Below are positions 46,931 through 58,027 of a DNA stretch of 64,000 nt, one piece after another (the stretch's first letter is position 1; each line of letters starts with the position of its first letter). Position numbers and translations under genes: made by a program. The notes under the pieces were generated by a model. It saw only the letters and a list, made by a program, of their open reading frames with translations. It was not told where the DNA came from and ran no database searches. Source of the DNA: Geminocystis sp. M7585_C2015_104 (GTDB taxonomy: Bacteria > Cyanobacteriota > Cyanobacteriia > Cyanobacteriales > Cyanobacteriaceae); assembly GCA_015295805.1 (NCBI GenBank), contig DVEF01000093.1, forward strand, positions 1-64,000, written 5' to 3'.

Positions 46931-47971
46931 ATGGACTACAAACAGGCAGGAGTAGACGTAGAAGCGGGAAGAGACTTTGTTAGAAGGATAAAAGACAAGG
47001 TAGCCTCCACCCATGGCGTGGGAGTGTTGGGGGGAATAGGCGGTTTTGGTGGTTGTTTTGAATTACCTCCGGGGGATCAACAGCCTGTGTTAGTATCAGG
47101 AACAGACGGAGTGGGGACTAAGTTGAAAATTGCTCATAAGCTGGGGATTCACCACACGGTGGGAATAGACTTGGTAGCCATGTGTGTTAACGACATTCTC
47201 ACCCTGGGTGCCACCCCCCTATTTTTTTTGGATTACATAGCCACAGGCAAACTAGACAAACAGCAGTTAGAGGGAGTTATAGACGGTATTGTTAGGGGAT
47301 GTAAAGAGAGTGGTTGCGCCTTGTTAGGGGGAGAAACAGCAGAAATGCCGGGTTTTTACCAGCCGGGGGAATACGATTTGGCTGGTTTTGCCGTAGGGGT
47401 AGTAGAAAAAAGTTTGCTTATCGATGGCAGTCAAATTGAAGTGGGGGATGTAGCAATAGGATTAGCCAGCAGTGGTATTCACAGTAACGGTTTCTCCCTG
47501 GTGCGCAAGATTATTGAAACCCACCGGTTAACTTGGGATTATCGTTGTAGGCAGTTAGGCGGTCAAACCCTTGGAGAGATTTGTTTAACCCCCACCAGGA
47601 TATATGTCAAGCCAGTGTTAGAGGCATTAAAAAAGGGTATAAAAATAAGAGGGATGGCGCATATTACCGGTGGTGGTATTCCAGAAAACTTACCCCGTTG
47701 TCTCCCCCAAGACAAATCCATTGTAGTGAATCTAGACAGCTGGCGCATTCCCCCAATATTCCGGTGGTTGGCAGAGAAAGGGGAGGTTAAATTCGAGGAT
47801 ATGCTAAATACCTTCAATCTGGGAATTGGCTTTGTAGTCATCGTCGACCCCCAACAGATGGAAGCCACTTGCCAACATTTCCAACAAGTCGGGATAGACA
47901 CTTATGTCATAGGGGAAGTCATTGAAGGGAAACAATCCATCGAATTTATAGGTCATCCAGACATAGACTGA
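46931..47971 (+). CDS. purM: Phosphoribosylformylglycinamidine cyclo-ligase
   Basis: Fifth step of purine synthesis: ATP-dependent closure of FGAM to AIR. The 346-residue enzyme begins [20 protein letters not shown] and carries the family signatures [39 protein letters not shown] and [25 protein letters not shown] site precedes the ATG. It is monocistronic. Confidence 0.97.
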   Translation: MDYKQAGVDVEAGRDFVRRIKDKVASTHGVGVLGGIGGFGGCFELPPGDQQPVLVSGTDGVGTKLKIAHKLGIHHTVGIDLVAMCVNDILTLGATPLFFLDYIATGKLDKQQLEGVIDGIVRGCKESGCALLGGETAEMPGFYQPGEYDLAGFAVGVVEKSLLIDGSQIEVGDVAIGLASSGIHSNGFSLVRKIIETHRLTWDYRCRQLGGQTLGEICLTPTRIYVKPVLEALKKGIKIRGMAHITGGGIPENLPRCLPQDKSIVVNLDSWRIPPIFRWLAEKGEVKFEDMLNTFNLGIGFVVIVDPQQMEATCQHFQQVGIDTYVIGEVIEGKQSIEFIGHPDID

Positions 47972-47995
47972 ACATTTTTACACAAAAATCGTCCT

Positions 47996-48030
47996 GCCTA
48001 GTAGAGGTTTGTGATTTTAAACCCCTAGGC
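47996..48030 (+). other. Bulged hairpin after purM
   Basis: GCCTAG (47996-48001) pairs with CTAGGC (48025-48030), and GGTTT pairs with AAACC inside it. The structure starts 25 bases past the purM stop and overlaps the leader of the next gene. No T-tract follows. Confidence 0.4.
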
Positions 48031-48064
48031 TCATATTCCCCCTATATCCTAAAAAAGAAAAAAA

Positions 48065-48610
48065 ATGTCTAGGATTAGGCATTGCAGTTTAACAGCAGGT
48101 TTAAAGGTAATAGGCGTCTTGGCGGCAATATCATCACATTTCCCTCTTTCACCCCTGTTTGCCGCCGAAAGGGTGGTTATCGAATACGGTATTTGGCGAC
48201 AATCCCTTCCCGTTGCCGACATTACCGACTTTTGTAAATCAGGCAAAACCACCCCAGCTTTGGAGTCTTACTTGCGAATGTCGAAACAAACAATCGACAG
48301 CACCAACAGTCTTCTCTGTAAACCAATTCCCGTTAGTGGCGTTATGCTTTCCAGGATGCTAAATAATCCCGTTGGCGACCTTATCCTCGATACCTTTTCA
48401 GAAATCATCTCCACTCCCACTGGCAAGGCTTCTCGGGAGTCTCTCCGTGGTGCCTTGGTTAGTTGTGCCCTTGAAAACAACAGTATTAGTGTGGTCAAAG
48501 TGTTAGAACATTATCCTACTTCTGATGTCCATTTAAAAGGGGAGAAGTTATTAGAAATTCATGGCAAACTAGGGGATATATTGGCCACAGTTAAAAGGAT
48601 AAGGTTTTAA
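48065..48610 (+). CDS. Secreted DUF1400-type protein
   Basis: A 181-residue protein. A signal peptide ends near residue 35 (SPLFAAERV). The mature part matches the DUF1400 pattern that is normally the N-terminal extension of cyanobacterial alpha/beta hydrolases (AERVVIEYGIWRQSLPVADI, NNPVGDLILDTFSEIISTP, KVLEHYPTSDVHLKG). No hydrolase domain follows, so the module stands alone. It is probably periplasmic. The function is unknown. Confidence 0.8.
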   Translation: MSRIRHCSLTAGLKVIGVLAAISSHFPLSPLFAAERVVIEYGIWRQSLPVADITDFCKSGKTTPALESYLRMSKQTIDSTNSLLCKPIPVSGVMLSRMLNNPVGDLILDTFSEIISTPTGKASRESLRGALVSCALENNSISVVKVLEHYPTSDVHLKGEKLLEIHGKLGDILATVKRIRF

Positions 48611-49593
48611 TCCCTCTCGGCTTATTTCTGTTGCAACCCCCAGGCATTTGCTTAACTAAAGCCCTTATTAGAACCTAGATTCACACTCCTTATTTCCTCT
48701 GTGTTAAACAAGAAAATAACCCCTAACACCAAAAAAGCATTCCTTCCCGGTGCCCTAGATGAATTTGTTATGGCAGTAGCAGGTTTTTAAAGTAATTTAA
48801 CCCCTGCTTTTTGCTGCATTAATAATACTTGTGCCTTTACCCACAATAAAACATGTAATTTTTTTTCCCTTTGATGCCACTAAAAAAAGGGGGTTAGAGG
48901 GCCGAATCGGTGTTGGTTTCTCAGACTATCACTAAGGATATTGCAATAAAAAAAGTGTAGAATATGGAGGTTTATTAGCCATTAAGGCGCTACCTTGTAT
49001 GAGTAAAAAAATATAAACATCTGAAAAAATGAGCTTAGACTTTCAGACTTTGCCAAGGGTCGTCTTCCTTTCTTTTCTTTTATTTTTATTACTACTGTAT
49101 TATAGTGCCAATTTCCCAGTTACAGGTAGAAATTAGCCGGCTCAGATAGTTAAATATTTCTTCCCACAAGCCATGCCGGGCAAAAAAAGCGTCAAAAAAA
49201 AATACTCAGCAAAAGACATAGACAGAGTTAAATTTAAATGTACCAGCTTTAAAAACTTTACTAAGAGGCAGATGTTGTAAAGGGAGATTAGAAGGCATAA
49301 TGACAACCCTAAACAGGAGAGAATAAAATTTAATGTCTAAAACCCCACTATATGGGATATTATAGAATAAACCCAACTTCAAGAGGCTACTGTTAGAAAT
49401 ACGAATAATAAGAAGTACTAATAAAAAATTAAAGGCCAAACACAGAAATTTATACTGAAAAACGCCATTAGCCCCAAACCCTTTTCCCTTACCCCCTTTA
49501 TCCCACCCTCCACACCCCAACCCCTATACCCAAATCCCGCGGCAATGGGCTGTATGATACAATAACTGAAAAACTCCATTTTTTACCCACTTT
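48611..49593. other. Gene-poor spacer of about 1 kb
   Basis: AT-rich DNA with several short open scraps, for example ALDEFVMAVAGF ending at about 48790 on the plus strand. None has a start signal or recognisable family. The 104-codon minus-strand frame at 49206-49520 has implausible composition. No structured RNA is apparent. Confidence 0.4.
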
Positions 49594-49605
49594 GTGTCGG
49601 AATTT

Positions 49606-50697
49606 ATGTCGGAAGGAAGCCAGAAAAATACGGAAGAAAAATCTAGTTACGAACCACCAGAAAATCCTAACAAAATTACCGCAAAAGCCGAGTATTTGAG
49701 GGCAATAGCAGACGTATTAAGGGCATTTACTCCCTATGTTTGGCTGGCAGTTATAATCCTTGTGATTGTACCTATAATAGGGCAAATAACTGTTGCCAAC
49801 TCCTTCAAGGCACCCCCAAGCAAACCCGCAAAAGAAATCCTCATAGAAACCCGAAAAATTGATTGGGAGAAGGTAGATGAAGCCGTCAGAAATAGTGTAA
49901 AAGTTGCTTATAAAAATACTGAGAGGTATGCTGCGGGAAAACTAGACGATTGGTTTGAATATTTGGAGAAGAAAATCAACCCCAGTTTTTTGGATTGGTA
50001 CTTTAGCTATTGGAACCAAAAGAGGATAGAATATAGGGGATTGTTAGCCCTAGGGAGGGCAGGAATATCTAAAATATTGGGGAAAAGCGAAAAAGACATA
50101 AATACCCAAGTAGCTGAAGAAATCACGGCAGATTTTCAGAGAGAATTTGCCAAAAGAGTACTATCCCCCGAAACCGCCCAATTAAAAATAGAAAGAATCA
50201 CTCAGCAGACAGTAGAATACTATCTCGAACAAGTTAAAAACGCTATTGATAATGTTAAGGCGGAGTTTAAAATACCCCAAGAAGAATGGGATAGATATTT
50301 GAGAGATTTAGCTGTTACTACCTATTATGTTGGCAGTGTTTCCAACACCCCATCGAAACTATTTGTGGGGGCTAGTGCCTCTTTGTTGGTAAAATCTTTA
50401 TCGGCGGCTGGCGGCAAGATTACGGCAAAGTTGGGCACAAAAATCGCCACTAAAACAGGAGGAAAGTTGGCGGCTAAGATGGCATTTTACGCCCTAGACG
50501 CAGCTATTGGTTTCGGTATTTTGCTGTGGGATTTTTGGGATGTATATCACAACGCCCAAGTAGAAAGACCTATTTTAGAAAAAAATTTGATGGAATATCT
50601 ACAAGAGTTGAAATACCAACTTCTCCGCGCCCCTAACATAGGAATCATGTCTGTCATTGACAGAATTCAAGAGGAGTTATTCTCCCACCTGAAATAG
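49606..50697 (+). CDS. Hypothetical membrane protein of unknown family
   Basis: A 363-residue protein from the ATG at 49606; the frame opens at a GTG at 49594. A charged N-terminus is followed by one strong helix at about 43-66 (YVWLAVIILVIVPIIGQITV). A long helical middle (about 85-245) is rich in Glu, Lys and aromatic residues. A Gly/Ala/Lys glycine-zipper-like stretch lies at about 258-300 (SAAGGKITAKLGTKIATKTG, GKLAAKMAFYALDAAIGFG). A helical tail closes it. It stands isolated between gene-poor spacers. I recognise no family. Confidence 0.75.
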   Translation: MSEGSQKNTEEKSSYEPPENPNKITAKAEYLRAIADVLRAFTPYVWLAVIILVIVPIIGQITVANSFKAPPSKPAKEILIETRKIDWEKVDEAVRNSVKVAYKNTERYAAGKLDDWFEYLEKKINPSFLDWYFSYWNQKRIEYRGLLALGRAGISKILGKSEKDINTQVAEEITADFQREFAKRVLSPETAQLKIERITQQTVEYYLEQVKNAIDNVKAEFKIPQEEWDRYLRDLAVTTYYVGSVSNTPSKLFVGASASLLVKSLSAAGGKITAKLGTKIATKTGGKLAAKMAFYALDAAIGFGILLWDFWDVYHNAQVERPILEKNLMEYLQELKYQLLRAPNIGIMSVIDRIQEELFSHLK

Positions 50698-50941
50698 TCA
50701 TTTCAAACCTTGCAATTCGCCTACTTATTCCCAGGCAAAATTGGTTATAATCTCCCGCCGTAGATAATATAAATTGCATTTTTTGTGGGCCTATTTTATA
50801 GGAACCAAGAAAGACAAACTGATGAAAAATATTAAACCCGGCTACAGACACCCAGCAGAAGAGGGGAAAAAACGTTTTTGTAGCAAAAAACTACGGCTAC
50901 TTCAAAGACTTCATGACTTCTAATCAATAGGCACCAGTTTT

Positions 50942-51172
50942 TCAATCCCCACAACTAGGATATAACTTAGCTTCGTGCCGTATGGTGGCAAAGTATTCAA
51001 TATGGGCCAGATTACTACTATAAATTTCAATGATCTTACGCGCCCCGTAGATAGGATCGTACCAACAGCATTGCGCTATCTTTTCAGTTAAACCCCGCTA
51101 GTGCTTATCTTCCTTTTTGCCAAACTTTTTCAAAAATTGCTCTAGGGGCCAGGTTATAACAGTCCTTAAAAT
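50942..51172 (-). pseudogene. Broken gene of unknown family
   Basis: One minus-strand frame reads VITWPLEQFLKKFGKKEDKH, an in-frame TAG at 51098-51100, then RGLTEKIAQCCWYDPIYGAR and SSNLAHIEYFATIRHEAKLY up to a stop at 50942-50944. The composition is clearly protein-like on both sides of the stop, but there is no start codon. The rest of 50698-51420 shows no gene. Confidence 0.45.
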
Positions 51173-51422
51173 TTACCCTATCCATATCAATAATGGTTCT
51201 CTTTTCTCTAATTCATACCCATCTCGCCATGCTTTCTTCCATTTTCAAACCCCTCTGCTATCCCCATTCCCAACCAAATCCAACACAGGTTGTGTTTTTT
51301 GTCAAGACAATGGGAGAAAAATCCTAAACACGGCTTTAGACGACTCATCAAAAGCGAGAAAAAAAAGAGACAACAGGGGTAAGAATAGAGTATGGCACTG
51401 TAATATTCAAGACAGGTTAAAA

Positions 51423-51791
51423 TCAAAGATCTAGAGAGTACTCTTGTAACACCTCGAGGGGGACAAATTCTAGTGTTTTCTCATGGGTAGCATGCAAATT
51501 TACAGGCGGGGCTACACCAGCTTCTAGGGCCTCCAACCAACGACTAACACACAAACACCACCTATCTCCTGGTTTCAAACCCGGGAAGTTATACAAGGGC
51601 ATAGGTGTAATCAAATCATTCCCCCTGCTTAGTGTAAATTCTAAAAACTCTTTTGTTACCTTTGCGCATACAAGATGTAGTCCAAAATCCCCGGGGCCAG
51701 TATTACAACAACCATCGCGGTAGAAACCGGTGAGGGGAGACTTACAACAAACTTCTAAGGGTTTTCCAAATACGTTTCTTGCTTTCGTCAT
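51423..51791 (-). CDS. DUF2237 family protein
   Basis: A 122-residue protein with the DUF2237 signature: NVFGKPLEVCCKSPLTGFYR, GDFGLHLVCAKVTKEFLEF and LKPGDRWCLCVSRWLEAL. Several conserved cysteines are present (CC, CC, C, CxC). The final EAGVAPPVNLHATHEKTLEF is typical. The function is unknown; the family is widespread in bacteria. It stands alone, and the 344 bases before sqdB hold no gene. Confidence 0.92.
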   Translation of the reverse strand: MTKARNVFGKPLEVCCKSPLTGFYRDGCCNTGPGDFGLHLVCAKVTKEFLEFTLSRGNDLITPMPLYNFPGLKPGDRWCLCVSRWLEALEAGVAPPVNLHATHEKTLEFVPLEVLQEYSLDL

Positions 51792-52111
51792 GTTTTCCCC
51801 GTTGGTGGATGGCAGAATTTAAAATCGGGATGCCTGTTGGATGGAACAAACAAGCAACTACAGAAGATTATATCCTATAGGGTTCTGAACAGTATGCGCC
51901 TCTTAAGACTATATATTATTTCTTTCCTTTCTTTCTTTAAAGGAGCTACGAGCCACGTATTTTTGTTGTTTTAAGCCACTGGGGTTATGGCCACTACTTC
52001 AACGGCAGTAGGGAATTATGTAAAGTACAACATTAAACCCGGCAATTAAAAATCTTGAACAAAAGATGTTGTCAGTGGCAATAATTTGGTACATTAACCT
52101 AAATGTGTTAA

Positions 52112-53287
<1,176 letters not shown>

Positions 53288-53323
53288 GGGGCTGATTATA
53301 ATCAAAAATGCATAATAAATAAT

Positions 53324-53364
53324 AACCCTGGGTTTTTTTGAGTATGGCCCAGGGTTGGTTTTAT
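53324..53364 (+). terminator. Rho-independent terminator of sqdB
   Basis: AACCCTGGG (53324-53332) and CCCAGGGTT (53348-53356) form a perfect nine-base stem with a T-rich loop, 36 bases past the sqdB stop, followed by GGTTTTATCCTTTTT. Confidence 0.75.
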
Positions 53365-53659
53365 CCTTTTTGCTGCCATTATTGTTGCCCCCCTGCACGA
53401 ACAAGAGGGGAATTTTTCTTGTTAAACCTTTATTTTTCCCAAAATGAATAGTAACCCTATTTTACATAAATCTAAATCCTGAACCCCCTTAATAGAACCT
53501 TCAAGATGAACCTTTGTCCGCCAACTCTGGGTAAATCTCTAAATAACAACAACTTTTTCTAATAGATACCCCTATTTCTCTCATTTCTCTCTCATTTAAT
53601 TTTTCTCATCCAAAATTTTCTCATCAAAAATCGGGCCATGCCTCATTTCTGTTATATGA

Positions 53660-54533
53660 ACTAATTCCAGTTTACCGAGATGTTTTTAGTGCACATAACT
53701 GCCGGCTCATAAAACCTGGAAAGGTTGAAAGCCAGGAAAGCCTAAAGCAAATACTGTTCATTCCAGAATCTGCATGGTTCCAGTACCCATTCTTTTGGGC
53801 ATTCCGAGGGCAAAAATATGTGGTTACTATGAATTATTACTCCTTTGTTTAGTCTTGGCAACATTTCGAGGTATTCATACTGAACATCACTCCCAATTTT
53901 TAACCCATGAGTTGAGTTAATAAATAAAATATCATTTTCTCATAATTTCTCAAATTCTGTCAGAGGAATATCTTGAACTATTTTAGGCATTAATCGGGGC
54001 GGGTAAAACCAGCTTTTAGAATATCATTTTAAAATAGCTCAATTGCTACCAACTCGCCTTTGTAGTTCTTGTCTTCTTCTTCATTCTTTAAAATATCCCC
54101 CCCAGACAAGGATGGAATATCCTAAACCAATCTCGAAGGCTTTTCTAGGCGTAAAATTAAGAAAAATAGGGGATAAAATTCCCCATAAACCGAATCAAAT
54201 ATCCCATTTTTTGTCTAATATTTATAGAACATTAAACTGAAAATAAAATTGAGTAGCAAGCTATAATATTAGAACTTTAACTGGGATAAAATGGAAAGCA
54301 ATTACAGCTAGTATATCCGTTAATATTGGTGCCGACAAGTTCAAAATGTTTTGTCCACAATTCGTCTTTATTAAAATTCCGGGTTTCGGGAATAGGTGAA
54401 TAAAAATGCTCTCTGATGAGATGTAAATGCCCAAACCCTGCCACGGGGTGAACTATTTTTTGTAAGCCATGTAACCAAGGCGTTTTACTGCTCCCTTTTC
54501 CTGGTGGTTCATGGGGAATGCCTTTCCTATGGA
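53660..54533 (-). pseudogene. Decayed class I SAM-dependent methyltransferase
   Basis: Minus-strand pieces in order match one family (Methyltransf_24-like) end to end. They are AGFGHLHLIREHFYSPIPE and ELWTKHFELVGTNING near 54330-54460, then EEEDKNYKGELVAIELF near 54040-54090. Next is PKIVQDIPLTEFEKL, an in-frame stop, ENDILFINSTHGLKIGSDVQ and YEYLEMLPRLNKGVIIH. Last are FLPSECPKEWVLEPCRFWNE, another stop and AFLAFN down to about 53690. Frameshifts, several stops and a corrupted SAM-binding region mean no intact product. The flanking spacers 53365-53659 and 54534-55298 show no gene. Confidence 0.75.
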
Positions 54534-55298
54534 TGGTTCAGTTTTTACCAGTTACAACCATAGGATGATACCATAAGCAAAAGCAATCGTAGGGAAGAAA
54601 TATGACAGCAAAAATTAGGTTAGAATACAAGGGTTTTTGGGAAAAAGCTCATAGGTTTGGGTTGTTAAAAAGGGGTCATTTTTTATGTAAATATGGCCCA
54701 AAACCCTAGGGCCATCTCTTGACAATTTTTCCGGGCCTTAATGGTATTTTTTTACTTTCTCTTTTCCCTGGCAAGAAAGCAAGAGTTTCCATGAAACCAT
54801 TTATTCTATCCATTAGACTGCCAGAGAACCAATGTCAACTTAGCCAAAAAAAAAGCCCACCAACCCAGGGCAATCTCTCACGGCAAATGAGTTTTTAAAA
54901 AGGTATTATCAGGAGTCATTTTTTAGCAATAAAACAGGCTCAAGGGAAGAATAACCCGGCCTGTTGGAAAAATTACTTATCAACACTATTGGGGTAATTA
55001 GGGTAGTAATGGCTATTATAGTCCCTATGAGCTCCACATGGAGACTTTGTGAATTGTTTTTATTCCTCGGAGGGTCAGCCGCTTCCATTAATTAAATAAG
55101 TTTTTTGAATTAGTATTTAACAACTACTCCTGGCCCTATAATAGCACAAATATGCAAGCTCCTCCGTATTCTGGTTGACAATCTTAAAGTTTGTTTAAAT
55201 TTTATTTAGAAATAACTTGCCGGCAAAATAAAAAGGCACAGACTGCGACTATAACAGAAAAACCGGGGAGATTAAAAGAGAAGAATAAAGCAATTAAA

Positions 55299-55970
55299 CT
55301 ATTGGGGAGAATTCAGAGGACAAGAGGAGGGGCTAGTTTTGACTTCCACACGGTTATAGCCGGAGTTTTTAAGTAATTGTTCCACAATGGTAACAGCTTT
55401 TTCGTTGGCCTGGGTGAGAATGTCTTGTTGACAGGCGGCGACAGTGATTTTTTGGAGGGTATGTTGTTGGGCAAGGGCTTGTAGTTGTGGGGCATTATCT
55501 GGACCTAGATTGAGGAAACCACGATCGTAGTGGTATACCCGAGAGTTGTTGACATCGATTTTGCTGTCTAGAATTTGTGGGGGGGGCAGTTGGATTGTAA
55601 TCCTATCACCTGTGACTTGGAGGTGTTGTGGTTGTAACTGACTCAAATCTATGCCGGCTTTCACCTCCCCCCTAGCCAGATACAGCAACTTGGTTTCGCC
55701 AATCACCCATTTGCCGATTACTCTTTGGGAGGAGGCAGGCACAATGGTCTCCATCGAGAACACAGTAGTAACCAGATGCCCTACAGAGCGAATTTGTTGG
55801 AGAAGAGAATAGGAGTCTGTGATAGCAGGGGTGACAACAGTAGGGGTAAAGGTGGAAACTAGATTGTGCCAAAATGTTACAGTGCCCTGCCAGATGGCAA
55901 TGGCACCAACGCCGAAGAAAGCGGGGAGGAAGAAGAGGGGAAATTTTTTCGCACTTTTCCAAGGGGTCAT
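55299..55970 (-). CDS. DUF4230 membrane-anchored protein
   Basis: A 223-residue protein. One N-terminal helix (FPLFFLPAFFGVGAIAIWQG) is followed by a DUF4230 domain (LARGEVKAGIDLSQLQPQHL, ITIQLPPPQILDSKIDVNNS). The C-terminal part (QANEKAVTIVEQLLKNSGYN) is usual for the family. The function is unknown. It is divergent from btpA across 134 bases. Confidence 0.85.
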   Translation of the reverse strand: MTPWKSAKKFPLFFLPAFFGVGAIAIWQGTVTFWHNLVSTFTPTVVTPAITDSYSLLQQIRSVGHLVTTVFSMETIVPASSQRVIGKWVIGETKLLYLARGEVKAGIDLSQLQPQHLQVTGDRITIQLPPPQILDSKIDVNNSRVYHYDRGFLNLGPDNAPQLQALAQQHTLQKITVAACQQDILTQANEKAVTIVEQLLKNSGYNRVEVKTSPSSCPLNSPQ

Positions 55971-56104
55971 AAACCAGTTGGGGTAAAATGTTGGGAGAGG
56001 TTCACCGACGAGTACAATAAAATCCCGCCTGGTGAGAAGCTATATTCGAAGCTATATTTACTACATTTGCTGCTCTGGTGACTCTACTGGCATATTAAAA
56101 GTTT

Positions 56105-56944
56105 ATGATAACAGAGAAGATTTTTGCTAAGAAAAAACCGGTTATTGGTGTAGTTCACTTGTTGCCTTTGCCCACTTCGCCAAGATGGGGGGGGAATTTA
56201 AAGGCAGTAATTGAAAGAGCTGAACAGGAGGCTACGGCTTTGGCAGCTGGTGGGGTGGATGGGATTATCGTGGAGAATTTTTTCGATGCCCCCTTCCCCA
56301 AAGATAGAGTTGATCCGGCCGTGGTAAGTGCCATGACCATCATCGTGGACAGGATTATGAATCTGGTCATGCTGCCCATCGGCCTGAATGTCCTACGCAA
56401 TGACGCTCACAGTGCCCTTGCCATTGCTGCCTGTGTGGGGGCTCAGTTTATCAGGGTCAACGTCTACACCGGCGTCATGGCTACTGATCAGGGTCTCATA
56501 GAAGGTAAAGCTCATGAACTACAAAAATATCGACGAGAATTAGGGAAGGACATTGCCATCTTCGCTGACGTGCTGGTGAAACACGCCCGTCCTCTAGGAA
56601 CTCCCAATTTAACCACAGCGGTACAAGACACCATTGAGAGGGGGTTGGCAGATGCGGTGATTTTGTCGGGGTGGGCCACCGGGTTGCCTCCCAGTCTAGA
56701 AGACCTAGAGTTGGCCAAGGAGGCGGCCAAGGACACCCCTGTATTAGTAGGCAGTGGGGCCAATTGGGAAAACATTGGACAACTACTAACCATTGCCGAC
56801 GGTGTGATTGTAGCCAGTTCTCTAAAGCGCAATGGCAAGATAGAGGAGCCCATCGATCCCATCAGGGTAGCTCAGTTTGTAGAGGCGGCCAACAGTATAC
56901 CCCCCTCCCCTACCTCCTCCTCTTTCAAGACGAAGGTATCATGA
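56105..56944 (+). CDS. btpA: Photosystem I biogenesis protein BtpA
   Basis: A 279-residue TIM-barrel-like protein needed for accumulation of the PSI reaction-centre proteins PsaA/PsaB in Synechocystis, peripheral on the thylakoid. Family segments are KPVIGVVHLLPLPTSPRWGG, DGIIVENFFDAPFPKDRVDP and NVLRNDAHSALAIAACVGAQ. The VKOR-type gene follows on the same strand about 58 bases later, so co-transcription is possible. Confidence 0.95.
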   Translation: MITEKIFAKKKPVIGVVHLLPLPTSPRWGGNLKAVIERAEQEATALAAGGVDGIIVENFFDAPFPKDRVDPAVVSAMTIIVDRIMNLVMLPIGLNVLRNDAHSALAIAACVGAQFIRVNVYTGVMATDQGLIEGKAHELQKYRRELGKDIAIFADVLVKHARPLGTPNLTTAVQDTIERGLADAVILSGWATGLPPSLEDLELAKEAAKDTPVLVGSGANWENIGQLLTIADGVIVASSLKRNGKIEEPIDPIRVAQFVEAANSIPPSPTSSSFKTKVS

Positions 56945-57002
56945 CAGTCTCCTCCCCTGTATTAGAATTGAGATGGCATTGATTTGGGGGAGTAGCTCAA
57001 CT

Positions 57003-58010
57003 ATGCTTCGTTACCGTCAACAGTCTTGGCTACAAAAAAAATCCCGTTTTCTCATTGGCGCCATTGCCATTGTAGGTTTGATTCTAACCCTTTATTTGAC
57101 TATTAGTAAAATGGCCGGGGGTTCAGTGGCTTGCGACGCCTCCCAAGGGGCCAGTGGCGGTTGTAACAGCGTCTTGGATAGTCCTTATGCCTACCCGTTA
57201 GATCCTATGGGGAAAACAGGCCCCCCCTTGAGTCTTTTCGGAGCACTAGCCTATTTTGGCATGGCCACTTTTGCCCTCTGTCCCCTGTTTGTAAACCCTG
57301 AGCAGAATAAACAACTACGCCAAAAACTGGAAGACTGGACTTGGTGGTTTATGTTGGTGGGGGCCTTTGTCATGGCCTCTGTCAGCAGTTATTTGATGTA
57401 TGTTTTGGCCTTCAAACTCCAAACATTATGTTACTACTGTATTGGCTCGGCCCTCTTTTCGTTTAGTCTCCTCCTGCTCACCCTCCTTGGCCACCACTGG
57501 GAGGACATAGGACAGGTGGTTTTTACGGGAGTTATCGTAGTCTTACTTAGTTTAGTGACTACCCTGGGGGTGTACGCCCGGGTTGAGCCTCAGACTCCTA
57601 GTGGTGTTAGCACAGAAATGGCACAGGGGGGAAAAATTCGCATCCCTAGGGCTACCACACAACCTGTGCCTCCCATTGGCTGGGCAATTACCACCAAGTC
57701 CGGGGCGGCAGAAATAGCCTTGGCCGAACATTTGGCCAAATCGGGGGCGGTTATGTATTCTGCTTACTGGTGCCCCCACTGTTATGAGCAAAAACAGTTA
57801 TTCGGCAAGGAGGCCTTTGCTAAACTGAAAACCGTAGAATGTGATCCGGAAGGCCTAAAGGCTGAGCCCCAGAAGTGCAGAGATGCCAAAATCAAGGCCT
57901 TTCCCACCTGGATTATCAACGGAAGGGTATATGAGGGGGTTTTAACCTTGGATGATTTGGCCACCTTGACTGGCTACAAGGGCAATCGGAATTTCCGTTA
58001 TACCCTATAG
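57003..58010 (+). CDS. VKOR-thioredoxin fusion (thiol-disulfide oxidase)
   Basis: A cyanobacterial VKOR homologue with a C-terminal thioredoxin-like domain. It forms disulfides in lumenal or periplasmic proteins using quinone. It has about four or five helices with the loop cysteines (VACD...GGCNSV), the CYYC redox motif in the membrane (TLCYYCIGSAL), and a Trx domain with WCPHC (YSAYWCPHCYEQKQ). The frame opens at an ATG at 56973, but the ATG at 57003 (LRYRQQSWLQKKSRFLIGA) better matches the usual N-terminus and has GGGGGAG upstream. About 335 residues. Confidence 0.93.
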   Translation: MLRYRQQSWLQKKSRFLIGAIAIVGLILTLYLTISKMAGGSVACDASQGASGGCNSVLDSPYAYPLDPMGKTGPPLSLFGALAYFGMATFALCPLFVNPEQNKQLRQKLEDWTWWFMLVGAFVMASVSSYLMYVLAFKLQTLCYYCIGSALFSFSLLLLTLLGHHWEDIGQVVFTGVIVVLLSLVTTLGVYARVEPQTPSGVSTEMAQGGKIRIPRATTQPVPPIGWAITTKSGAAEIALAEHLAKSGAVMYSAYWCPHCYEQKQLFGKEAFAKLKTVECDPEGLKAEPQKCRDAKIKAFPTWIINGRVYEGVLTLDDLATLTGYKGNRNFRYTL

Positions 58011-58027
58011 TTTCAAAAAAGCCGAAG

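Noticed and set aside
49206-49520. 104-codon minus-strand frame
   Set aside because: Implausible composition, no ribosome site and no family resemblance.
51117-51434. 105-codon plus-strand frame next to the DUF2237 gene
   Set aside because: Composition is not protein-like, and it overlaps the end of the DUF2237 gene.
54043-54240. 65-codon plus-strand frame
   Set aside because: It lies antisense to the methyltransferase pseudogene and has no support of its own.
56985-57060. tRNA-like sequence (GGGGGAGTAGCTCAAC)
   Set aside because: No anticodon or T-arm follows, and the stretch overlaps the VKOR coding start.
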